Positions 1 through 5,117 of a DNA stretch of 6,210 nucleotides are shown here, piece by piece. Each line of letters opens with the position of its first letter. Position 1 is the first letter of the stretch. Position numbers and translations under genes: made by a program. The notes beneath the pieces were generated by a model. That model was not told the origin of the DNA. It did no database searches and saw only the letters and a list, made by a program, of their open reading frames with translations. This stretch comes from an uncultured Christensenella sp. (lineage in GTDB: Bacteria; Bacillota; Clostridia; Christensenellales; Borkfalkiaceae). The stretch covers positions 1 to 6,210 of the forward strand of contig CAJTVA010000066.1 in assembly GCA_910579585.1 (NCBI GenBank), in the 5' to 3' direction.

Positions 1-6
1 TCTCAC

Positions 7-24
7 TAGGCTACAAGTAGCCTA
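7..24. repeat. Short perfect inverted repeat at window edge
   Basis: TAGGCTAC (7-14) and GTAGCCTA (17-24) are perfect reverse complements around a 2-nt centre; as RNA this would probably be a 7-bp stem with a CAAG loop. No clear T-run follows on either strand within the window, so it cannot be called a terminator with confidence. It may belong to a gene outside the window to the left. Confidence 0.35.
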
Positions 25-34
25 ATTCGTCCAC

Positions 35-74
35 GAAAAAAAGTACAGAAAAGGCACAGCTTAACGCTATGCCT
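35..74 (-). terminator. Probable intrinsic terminator of ribU
   Basis: Read on the minus strand, AGGCATAGC (74-66) pairs with GCTGTGCCT (60-52) in a 9-bp stem with one G-U wobble and a 5-nt loop. TTT follows at once, then a T7 run at about 41-35. On the plus strand the wobble becomes a C-A mismatch, so the structure works best for minus-strand transcripts, the direction of ribU. It lies about 65 bp past the ribU stop codon. The interrupted T-tract makes this a moderate rather than perfect terminator. Confidence 0.6.
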
Positions 75-99
75 AAACCTTTTTATTTGCGTTTTATTA

Positions 100-116
100 A
101 ATTCCCTATGGGAATT
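100..116. repeat. Inverted repeat just downstream of ribU
   Basis: AATTCCC (100-106) and GGGAATT (110-116) form a perfect 7-bp stem around a TAT/ATA triplet loop, 22 bp past the ribU stop. Neither strand has a T-run after the stem, so it is not a canonical terminator. It could protect the 3' end of the ribU mRNA; that is inference. Confidence 0.35.
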
Positions 117-138
117 ACGGTAACGGCGGGCTCATTTT

Positions 139-867
139 TTAAGTCGTTTTATTTTTCTTTTTCAAAGAACTGAATTTCGCGTTCGTTATTTTTATAAGCT
201 TTGATAACGGCTTATAAAGAATAAGTACCGCGGCTGTCAAAAGTACGGTTTTGACGAAGTTGAAAAGCACCGCCCAATACCACACAGACAAATAAAATTC
301 CATACCCGTCGTCCAGGTCGGCGCACCCGCATAAGCCATTAAAAAGAACGGGAAAGTCAAAAGATAATTCACGGGAACTGAAATTACCGCCTGAGTAACG
401 CTTGCCACGGCAAGTGATATAAGCACGGCTTTAATTCCCTTGTGTTTCTTGTAAACAATCGACGGTATTAAGATGTAGGGCAACATAATAAGAATGTTTG
501 CAAGCTCGCCCACCCCGACCGTCTGTGTGAACGACAGCGCGTATAAAAGCTCTTTTATGACGCTCACCGCAACGCCTGCCACGGGTCCGAGCGCAAATCC
601 CGCAATCATAACGAACGTGCCCGAAAAGTCCACTTTCAGAAAGGGTACCGCAGGTATAATAGGGAACTCGAAAACGGGCAATCTGAGTATAAACGCGAGC
701 GCGGTAAATATCGCTATGTACGACATTCTCGTTGCGGTGAAGTAATCCCTCATTACCTCGCCGAACGTTCTTTTGGGCGTTTTAAGCCCCGCCGTCACGG
801 CTTGCTCAGTTGCGACAGTCTCTTCGACTACTTCGCCCTCTACGGGCACAACTTCTGTTTCTTCCAT
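139..867 (-). CDS. ribU: Riboflavin ECF transporter substrate-binding component RibU
   Basis: This is the S component of an energy-coupling factor transporter. It binds riboflavin in the membrane and works with the shared EcfA/A'/T module, which is not encoded in this window. The 242-aa product has about six hydrophobic segments from residue 47 onwards. It carries the family's landmarks: LKVDFS (77-82) before a GPVAGVAVSVIKELL helix (94-108), and VGVGELANIL (117-126). The ATG at 867 is supported by AAGGAG (881-876) with 8-nt spacing. The identification is strengthened by the FMN riboswitch in its leader, which normally controls riboflavin synthesis or uptake. About 45 residues precede the first membrane helix, the first 22 very acidic (many E and V). 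RibU proteins are usually shorter at this end. The C-terminus is lysine-rich and probably cytoplasmic. It is divergent from tsaE and probably a single-gene unit. Confidence 0.92.
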   Translation of the reverse strand: MEETEVVPVEGEVVEETVATEQAVTAGLKTPKRTFGEVMRDYFTATRMSYIAIFTALAFILRLPVFEFPIIPAVPFLKVDFSGTFVMIAGFALGPVAGVAVSVIKELLYALSFTQTVGVGELANILIMLPYILIPSIVYKKHKGIKAVLISLAVASVTQAVISVPVNYLLTFPFFLMAYAGAPTWTTGMEFYLSVWYWAVLFNFVKTVLLTAAVLILYKPLSKLIKITNAKFSSLKKKNKTT

Positions 868-906
868 TCAAAAAACTCCTTAAAAAATATTTCAGTCGTT
901 CTTTGC

Positions 907-936
907 AAAAAAAATACGCCCCGAAACTTCGGGGCG
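907..936 (-). terminator. Riboswitch-controlled intrinsic terminator (expression platform)
   Basis: On the minus strand CGCCCCGA pairs with TCGGGGCG (936-917) around a 4-nt AGTT loop. TA and then eight T's follow, down to 907. It sits between the FMN aptamer and the ribU ribosome binding site, so it is the expected switch for premature termination when FMN is bound. Its 5' arm can also pair with the aptamer's 5' strand at 1067-1076. Confidence 0.92.
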
Positions 937-967
937 AAATAAAACGATAGAATACACCGCTTTAACC

Positions 968-1079
968 GTTCTTTTATCATCCGGACTTTACCGTCGGTAC
1001 GGGAATTTCACCCGTTCGGGAGCTTTCGCTCTTCGCAGACTATACTGCCGGTGGGGAATTTCACCCCGCCCCAAAGAAC
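968..1079 (-). promoter_or_regulatory. FMN riboswitch aptamer (RFN element)
   Basis: The minus-strand leader of ribU contains a complete RFN fold. P1 is formed by GTTCTTT/AAAGAAC (1079-1073 with 974-968, 7 bp). Read 5' to 3', the conserved blocks are GGGGCGGGGTGAAATTCCCC, ACCGGCAGTATAGTC, a GAGC-GAAA-GCTC hairpin, GGGTGAAATTCCCG, and ACCGACGGTAAAGTC followed by CGGATGA. These match the established FMN aptamer at all of its hallmark positions. FMN binding is known to repress riboflavin genes; here a terminator follows, so the expected logic is transcription termination at high FMN. The target is ribU. Confidence 0.97.
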
Positions 1080-1091
1080 AACTTTAAATTC

Positions 1092-1120
1092 ATTATAGCT
1101 TGTACGTATCGCGCTGTCAA
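1092..1120 (-). promoter_or_regulatory. Consensus sigma-A promoter of ribU
   Basis: On the minus strand TTGACA (1120-1115) is followed by a 17-bp spacer and TATAAT (1097-1092), which is the full consensus at optimal spacing. Transcription should begin near 1085, a few bases before the P1 stem of the FMN aptamer. A full-strength promoter fits a gene whose output is set by the riboswitch rather than by an activator. Confidence 0.93.
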
Positions 1121-1169
1121 GCAAATTAACCGTAAAGAAAATTCCTGAAAATTTTCTGCCGTAAATCAT

Positions 1170-1197
1170 TTTACAATCATTTATTTTATGTTATTAT
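1170..1197 (+). promoter_or_regulatory. Probable promoter of the tsaE operon (extended -10)
   Basis: TTTACA (1170-1175) is separated by 16 bp from TATTAT (1192-1197). A TG at 1189-1190 gives the extended -10 pattern TGnTATTAT. The predicted start of transcription is about 1204, only about 10 nt before the ATG at 1214. This is the best promoter-like site between the divergent genes on the plus strand. The region is AT-rich, so a chance match is possible. Confidence 0.55.
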
Positions 1198-1213
1198 ATT
1201 GCTGTATAAAATT

Positions 1214-1618
1214 ATGACAATTTTTATCTCGAAAAGCCCCGAAGAAACATTCGGCTTCGGCGAGCAGTACTCAAAAAACTTAAAATCGGGCGACGTCGTA
1301 GTCTTAAACGGCGAAATGGGCGCGGGTAAAACCGTCTTTACGAAAGGCGTCGCAAAAGGGCTGGGGATAGAAGAAGAGGTTTTAAGCCCGACCTACGCGT
1401 ATATGAACGACTACTTTGGCAAACTTTACCACTTCGATTGCTACCGCTTGAAAAACGGCGCGCAAGCCGAAGCGCTTGGCTTGACCGATTACTTCTACGC
1501 AGGCGGAGTATCCGTAGTGGAGTGGGCTGAAAACATCGAAGAAGCGCTTCCGAAAGCTTACAAAACGGTAACTATAGAAAAGGCGGGGGAGAACGAACGG
1601 AAAATAATTTATGACTAA
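1214..1618 (+). CDS. tsaE: tRNA t6A37 biosynthesis ATPase TsaE
   Basis: TsaE is the P-loop ATPase that works with TsaB and TsaD to transfer threonylcarbamoyl to A37 of ANN-decoding tRNAs. The 134-aa product shows, counted from the ATG at 1214, the Walker A motif GEMGAGKT (33-40), the SPTYAY switch segment (58-63), HFDCYRL (73-79) and VEWAE (102-106), all family signatures. It is slightly shorter than the usual roughly 150 aa. A TTG at 1199 would add five residues (MLYKI), but family members begin close to the ATG and the TTG overlaps the likely promoter, so the ATG is preferred. No ribosome binding site is visible before either start. It is the first gene of the plus-strand operon and its last 8 bp overlap tsaB. 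Confidence 0.93.
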   Translation: MTIFISKSPEETFGFGEQYSKNLKSGDVVVLNGEMGAGKTVFTKGVAKGLGIEEEVLSPTYAYMNDYFGKLYHFDCYRLKNGAQAEALGLTDYFYAGGVSVVEWAENIEEALPKAYKTVTIEKAGENERKIIYD

Positions 1619-2210
1619 ATATCTTGCAATCGACACTTCCTCGCGCTATTTGACGGTTCTTGCCCGAAACGGCGACAAGCTGTGTTTAAGGCACCTTCCC
1701 GAGTGCGCAATGCGCCATTCCGTCATATTAATGGACGAGATTGACAAAGCTTTGAACGAAACTTCCCTGAAACCCGCAGACTGTGATTTTTTCGCCGCGG
1801 TTACGGGCCCGGGCTCGTTTACGGGCATAAGAATAGGGGTTGCCACCGCAAAGGGTTTCGCGCTTGCCGCGGACAAGCCGCTGAAAGCAATCACCGCGTT
1901 CGACCTTATCGCATATAATGTCAACAGTAAAAATTTTATCGTTGCGATTGACGCGGCACACGCGCACTACTACGTCTGCGGCTATAAAGACGGCAAGGTC
2001 AGCCTGAACCCTTCTTACCTTTCCGATGCAGAGGTCGCGGCGCTCAATTTGCCCGTTTACGGTTTCGAAGACCTGCCCTTTGAAAATTATACCCGCCTCG
2101 ACGTAAAAAATTGCCTTAAAACGGCGGCAGAGGGTTGCCCCCTTTCGGAAGATATGCACGCGCTCTACGTCCGTAAAAGTCAGGCGGAGGAGGCGTTAAA
2201 TGGAAATTAG
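1611..2210 (+). CDS. tsaB: tRNA t6A37 complex scaffold protein TsaB
   Basis: TsaB is an ASKHA-fold, catalytically inactive paralogue of TsaD. It forms the core of the TsaBDE complex for t6A tRNA modification. The 199-aa product starts with the phosphate-loop-like AIDTSS (6-11) and has the hallmark GPGSFTGIRIG (66-76), followed by VATAKGFALA. The C-terminal LYVRKSQAE (185-193) is also typical. At 199 aa it is shorter than the usual roughly 220-230; the shortening is in the C-terminal half. The start overlaps tsaE by 8 bp. A purine-rich GGGGGAG lies about 20 bp upstream, too far to be ideal, so translation is probably coupled to tsaE. The end overlaps rimI by 11 bp. Confidence 0.94.
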   Translation: MTKYLAIDTSSRYLTVLARNGDKLCLRHLPECAMRHSVILMDEIDKALNETSLKPADCDFFAAVTGPGSFTGIRIGVATAKGFALAADKPLKAITAFDLIAYNVNSKNFIVAIDAAHAHYYVCGYKDGKVSLNPSYLSDAEVAALNLPVYGFEDLPFENYTRLDVKNCLKTAAEGCPLSEDMHALYVRKSQAEEALNGN

Positions 2211-2634
2211 AAAATGGCAGTATAAGGATATTCTCCGCATTTCCGAAATCGAAGCAGAGTGCTTCCCCCAAGAGCCTTGGAACTTCCAGATGCTGGCTTC
2301 CAGCTTCGAAACCGAAAGTTTTCACGGTATACTCGCGGAAGACGGCGGCGAGATAATCGGCTACGGCGGAGTGACCGTCGCCGCGGACAGCGCCGACATC
2401 GCCAACGTCGCAGTCACCGAACCTTTCAGGAACAGCGGCGTGGGTACCGCTATAATTAACGGACTTTTGGAAGTAGCCGCGTCTTGCGGCGCACGGAAAG
2501 TCTTTCTCGAAGTCCGCGTGTCCAACTCTGTCGCAATGGAACTGTATTTAAGATGCGGTTTTAAAGGCGCGTATGCAAGAACGCGCTACTACTCCGACGG
2601 AGAGGACTGCCTCGTTATGGTAAAGGAGCTTTAA
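2200..2634 (+). CDS. rimI: Ribosomal protein alanine N-acetyltransferase RimI
   Basis: This GNAT acetyltransferase, of the type that acetylates the N-terminal alanine of ribosomal protein S18, uses acetyl-CoA in the cytoplasm. In the 144-aa product the CoA-binding motif A is VAVTEPFRNSGVGTAI (70-85, with RNSGVG). FLEVRVSNSVAMELYLRCGF (102-121) holds the family's conserved Glu (E104), Asn (N109) and Tyr (Y116). ARTRYYSDGEDCLVM near the C-terminus and the N-terminal CFPQEPW are RimI-like rather than generic GNAT. The start is fixed by GGAGGAGG (2186-2193), 6 nt before the ATG and inside tsaB. In many Bacillota rimI lies between tsaB and tsaD; here an alpha/beta hydrolase gene follows instead. 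Confidence 0.9.
   Translation: MEIRKWQYKDILRISEIEAECFPQEPWNFQMLASSFETESFHGILAEDGGEIIGYGGVTVAADSADIANVAVTEPFRNSGVGTAIINGLLEVAASCGARKVFLEVRVSNSVAMELYLRCGFKGAYARTRYYSDGEDCLVMVKEL
2622..2628 (+). promoter_or_regulatory. Ribosome binding site pointing to an ATA start
   Basis: AAAGGAG at the very end of rimI lies 7 nt before the ATA at 2636. No ATG, GTG or TTG is found at a usable distance in any frame that leads into the hydrolase. The site therefore decides the proposed start of the next gene. Confidence 0.55.
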
Positions 2635-2635
2635 A

Positions 2636-3358
2636 ATATTAATCGACGGTAAATTCGTATCTTTTTTACGGTGCGGCACCGGGGAAGATATTTTGCTTCT
2701 CCACGGCTACGGCTCGAAAAAAGAAAGCTTTTACTACCAGATAAATTTTTTGAAAAATTACTTCCGCGTAACCGCGTTGGACTTTCCCTGCTTCGGTCAA
2801 AGCGAGCTCACCGATACCCCGTGGGGCGTGGGCGAGTACGCGGACTGGCTTAAAAAATTTATGAACTTAACGGGGCTAGACCGCCCCGACGTGCTGGCGC
2901 ATTCGTTCGGAGCAAGGGTGGCTTTTAAGCTCTTTTCAGCCGAAAACGATAGGGTAAATAAGCTTATAATTACGGGCGGCGCAGGGCTTGTAAAACCGCG
3001 TTCCCCCCAATATATGCGCAAGATAAAGTGTTACAGACGCATAAAAAAGATGTTTCCGCGTTTCGCCGAAAAGCACTTTGGCAGCAGCGACTATAAATCT
3101 CTTTCACCGATGATGAAAGAAAGCTTCAAAAAAATTGTCAACGAAGATTTAAAGCTCTGCGCTTCGAAAATTTCGGCTCCGACATATCTTCTGTACGGCA
3201 AGACTGACTCCGTCACCCCGCCCGCAGAAGAGGGCGAAACTTTCCACGCCCTTATTAAGGGCTCGACGCTCGAACTTACGGAGGGCGGGCATTTCTGCTT
3301 TTCCGAATATCCCGAAGAATTTAATCTTAAACTATTTAAGTACTTAACGGAGAATTAA
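2636..3358 (+). CDS. Alpha/beta hydrolase, probably starting at ATA
   Basis: This is a single-domain cytoplasmic alpha/beta-hydrolase of unknown substrate, about 240 aa from the ATA at 2636. Its triad is complete. Counted from ATA, the oxyanion-side HGYGS is at 23-27 and the nucleophile elbow AHSFGA carries Ser90. The acid is Asp191 in LLYGKTDSVTPP and the base is His219 in GGHFCFSEYP. A short cap with a basic stretch (YMRKIKCYRRIKKMFPR) lies between the core parts. The frame is open back to a stop at 2621. A TTG at 2693 would drop 19 residues (including KFVSFLRCGTGEDI) that look like the usual first beta-strands, so the ATA, or less likely ATC 2642, is preferred. It lies 1 bp after rimI and overlaps the MurF-like gene by 1 bp. 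The context suggests a cell-envelope or housekeeping role, but the function is not assignable. Confidence 0.82.
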   Translation: MLIDGKFVSFLRCGTGEDILLLHGYGSKKESFYYQINFLKNYFRVTALDFPCFGQSELTDTPWGVGEYADWLKKFMNLTGLDRPDVLAHSFGARVAFKLFSAENDRVNKLIITGGAGLVKPRSPQYMRKIKCYRRIKKMFPRFAEKHFGSSDYKSLSPMMKESFKKIVNEDLKLCASKISAPTYLLYGKTDSVTPPAEEGETFHALIKGSTLELTEGGHFCFSEYPEEFNLKLFKYLTEN

Positions 3359-4950
3359 TGTTTTTTATTTCAGTTCCAAAGACAATAGAGTGCGTGCTTC
3401 TCGCAGTCGTATTCGCGCTTTTGTATAGCGGTTGCTTTTTCAGAACCCTCGGCGTTTTGCAGTCGTCGGGGTATAGCGGCGCACGCTTTTTCAAATGGTC
3501 GTTAAAAAAGAGTAACCGCGCCTACGGCAGACAGCTTCTTTTAACGCTTCTTTGCGCCCTTTCGTGCGCGGTAATCTCGCTTTGCTTCTCGTTTGCTGGC
3601 GAGTGGGCGGCTATTATCGGATTTGCGGGCTTTGTAATCTTCTTTATCGTTTACATCTGGGCGGATAACAAAGTAGCGCTGAAAGTTCCCGTGTCGTTTA
3701 CGCCCCGCTTTAAGCGGCTTATCGCGGTGCTAGTGCTTTTAAACGCAATTCTTTCGTATCTGGCAATCTGCCTTTTGAACTTTGCGGACGCAGTCTGGGG
3801 CAACCTCGTTTTCAACCATCTAAGGTATTGCGCGCTTGCGATTTTCCCGCTTTTAATGTTCCCCGTAACCATGCTCGCAAACTTAATCGACAAAATATAC
3901 GAAATTCCCAGAAACAAATCGTTTGTCAGAAAAGCCAGAAAAAAGCTTTCGTCTTCCGATATAAAGGTGGTGGGAATAACGGGCAGCTACGGCAAAACAA
4001 GCTGCAAGAATATCTTAAAAAGCATTCTATCGGAAAAATACCGCGTTCTTTCCACGCCCGCGTCGCACAATACCCCTTTGGGGCTTGCGCTTGCAATAAA
4101 CAACAACGACCTCAATAATTTCGATGTTTTTGTTGCGGAAATGGGTGCGCGCCACGTCGGCGATATAGCGGAGCTCTGCGAAATCTGTCCGCCGAACCTT
4201 GCCGTTATAACGGGAATATGCCCCCAGCACCTTGAAAGTTTCAAAACTTTGGAAAATATAGTTAAGGCAAAGGGCGAAATATTAAACGGCGGCGCAGAAG
4301 CCGTCATTGCGCCCGAGTGTTTCGAGTTATTTAAAGGATATTCGGGGGTCAAACACTGCGCGGACTGCGTTTCCGACGTCGTGTCCGACTGCAACGGCAG
4401 TAGGTTTTTATTGACGTTAGGCGGCAAAACCGTGCCCGCCGAAACCAAACTTTTAGGCAAACACGCAGTCGAAAATATAGCAATTTCCGCGCTTGCTGCA
4501 TATAATTTAGGTATGGACGTCGAGGAAATTGCCTCCGCGATAAGTAAAGTCGAGTATATCGAACATCGGCTTCAACTCATCAAATCGGGCGGTGTGAATA
4601 TTCTTGACGACGGTTACAATTCCAACGTTAAGGGTGCTTCTGCGGCGCTGGAAGTGTTAAGAAGCTTCGGCGGCGGCAAAATAGTCGTAACCCCCGGGCT
4701 TGTCGAACTCGGCGTCCTCGAAGAAAGCGAAAACGCGCGTTTGGGCGCACAGCTCGTCGGGCTCGACCGCGTTATTTTGGTGGGTGAAACGCTTATTACT
4801 CCCGTTAAGGAGGGTTACCTCGAAAACGGAGGCGACCCGGAAAAGCTCAAAATCGTTCCGACCCTAGCCGCCGCGCAGGAAGAGCTGAAAACCATCCTTA
4901 AAGACGGCGATACCGTATTGTTTTTAAACGATTTACCCGATATTTATTAA
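3358..4950 (+). CDS. murF: Membrane-anchored MurF-like Mur ligase
   Basis: The C-terminal two thirds match MurF, the ATP-dependent ligase that adds D-Ala-D-Ala to the UDP-MurNAc-tripeptide. Visible motifs are the P-loop GITGSYGKTS (206-215), TPASHNTPLG (233-242), EMGARHVGDI (261-270), PQHLESF (289-295) and AKGE (304-307), whose Lys is the usual carbamylated residue. Further on are the EHR arginine (404), DDGYNSN (417-423) and VTPGLVELG (444-452). The first ~180 residues hold about four or five hydrophobic helices (near 8-28, 58-78, 82-101, 119-145, 156-177) and no recognisable MurF UDP-substrate domain. The protein is 530 aa against about 450 for classical MurF. It starts at an ATG overlapping the hydrolase stop (TAATG), with GGAGA just upstream. 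The ddl gene downstream makes its expected dipeptide substrate. The exact acceptor (soluble or lipid-linked) is uncertain. Confidence 0.85.
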   Translation: MFFISVPKTIECVLLAVVFALLYSGCFFRTLGVLQSSGYSGARFFKWSLKKSNRAYGRQLLLTLLCALSCAVISLCFSFAGEWAAIIGFAGFVIFFIVYIWADNKVALKVPVSFTPRFKRLIAVLVLLNAILSYLAICLLNFADAVWGNLVFNHLRYCALAIFPLLMFPVTMLANLIDKIYEIPRNKSFVRKARKKLSSSDIKVVGITGSYGKTSCKNILKSILSEKYRVLSTPASHNTPLGLALAINNNDLNNFDVFVAEMGARHVGDIAELCEICPPNLAVITGICPQHLESFKTLENIVKAKGEILNGGAEAVIAPECFELFKGYSGVKHCADCVSDVVSDCNGSRFLLTLGGKTVPAETKLLGKHAVENIAISALAAYNLGMDVEEIASAISKVEYIEHRLQLIKSGGVNILDDGYNSNVKGASAALEVLRSFGGGKIVVTPGLVELGVLEESENARLGAQLVGLDRVILVGETLITPVKEGYLENGGDPEKLKIVPTLAAAQEELKTILKDGDTVLFLNDLPDIY

Positions 4951-4958
4951 AATGCATC

Positions 4959-5029
4959 AAGCGGCGCCATTCGTTGTTGCGGCAACCCTCGTCTGATTAC
5001 GTCCGGTAAGCCGCTTCGGGTTTTTCCCG
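4959..5029 (+). other. Structured intergenic RNA, possible terminator or small RNA
   Basis: AAGCGGC (4959-4965) pairs perfectly with GCCGCTT (5010-5016). Inside lie two hairpins: GTTG/CAAC (4976-4979 with 4983-4986, or from 4973 in another register) and TTAC/GTAA (4997-5000 with 5006-5009). Together they give a possible three-way junction. CGGG and T5 (5021-5025) follow, and CGGG can also pair with CCCG (5026-5029). It begins 8 bp after the MurF-like stop, so it could end that operon. The T-run is offset from the stem and the loop is long, unlike a simple terminator. No known RNA family was recognised. Confidence 0.4.
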
Positions 5030-5077
5030 CGCTTTGCAGAGTTTACTTTTTTGCGTTTTTGACAGAATAAGGTATTT

Positions 5078-5117
5078 AAAACACCAAAGCTAAAAAATTA
5101 AGCGGAGGTGTTTTTTT
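5078..5117 (+). promoter_or_regulatory. Inverted repeat covering the ddl ribosome binding site
   Basis: AAAACACC (5078-5085) is the exact reverse complement of GGTGTTTT (5107-5114). The right arm includes the end of the GGAGG ribosome binding site (5104-5108), which is 9 nt before the ddl ATG. If formed, this 8-bp stem with a 21-nt loop would partly hide the site; a T7 run (5111-5117) covers its 3' side. The ribosome binding site itself is certain; the regulatory role of the repeat is inference. No convincing promoter was found between 5030 and 5078. Confidence 0.45.

Noticed and set aside
494..745. Open frame on the plus strand opposite ribU
   Set aside because: It lies wholly inside ribU on the other strand, has no ribosome binding site or recognisable domain, and its composition looks like a shadow of a membrane-protein gene.
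1147..1156. Perfect palindrome GAAAATTTTC in the divergent promoter region
   Set aside because: Ten bases of pure weak-pair core are expected by chance in AT-rich DNA, and there is no second copy to suggest an operator.
1199..1213. TTG at 1199 as the tsaE start
   Set aside because: It overlaps the likely -10 element, has no ribosome binding site and adds residues not expected in TsaE; the ATG at 1214 is a better fit.
1728..2159. 143-codon minus-strand open frame over tsaB
   Set aside because: tsaB on the plus strand has clear family motifs throughout, and the opposite frame is cysteine- and arginine-rich with no domain.
3987..4460. 157-codon minus-strand open frame over the Mur ligase
   Set aside because: It covers the P-loop and other conserved motifs of the plus-strand gene; it is an antisense artefact of codon bias.
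4966..4996. Possible integron attC or self-cleaving ribozyme within the intergenic structure
   Set aside because: The attC core GTTRRRY pattern is not matched at paired ends, and no hammerhead, twister or pistol core motifs are present.
5059..5096. Perfect TTGACA at 5059-5064 as a ddl promoter
   Set aside because: At 15-19 bp spacing there is no -10-like hexamer (the sequence there is CACCAA-like); TATTTA at 5073 is far too close.
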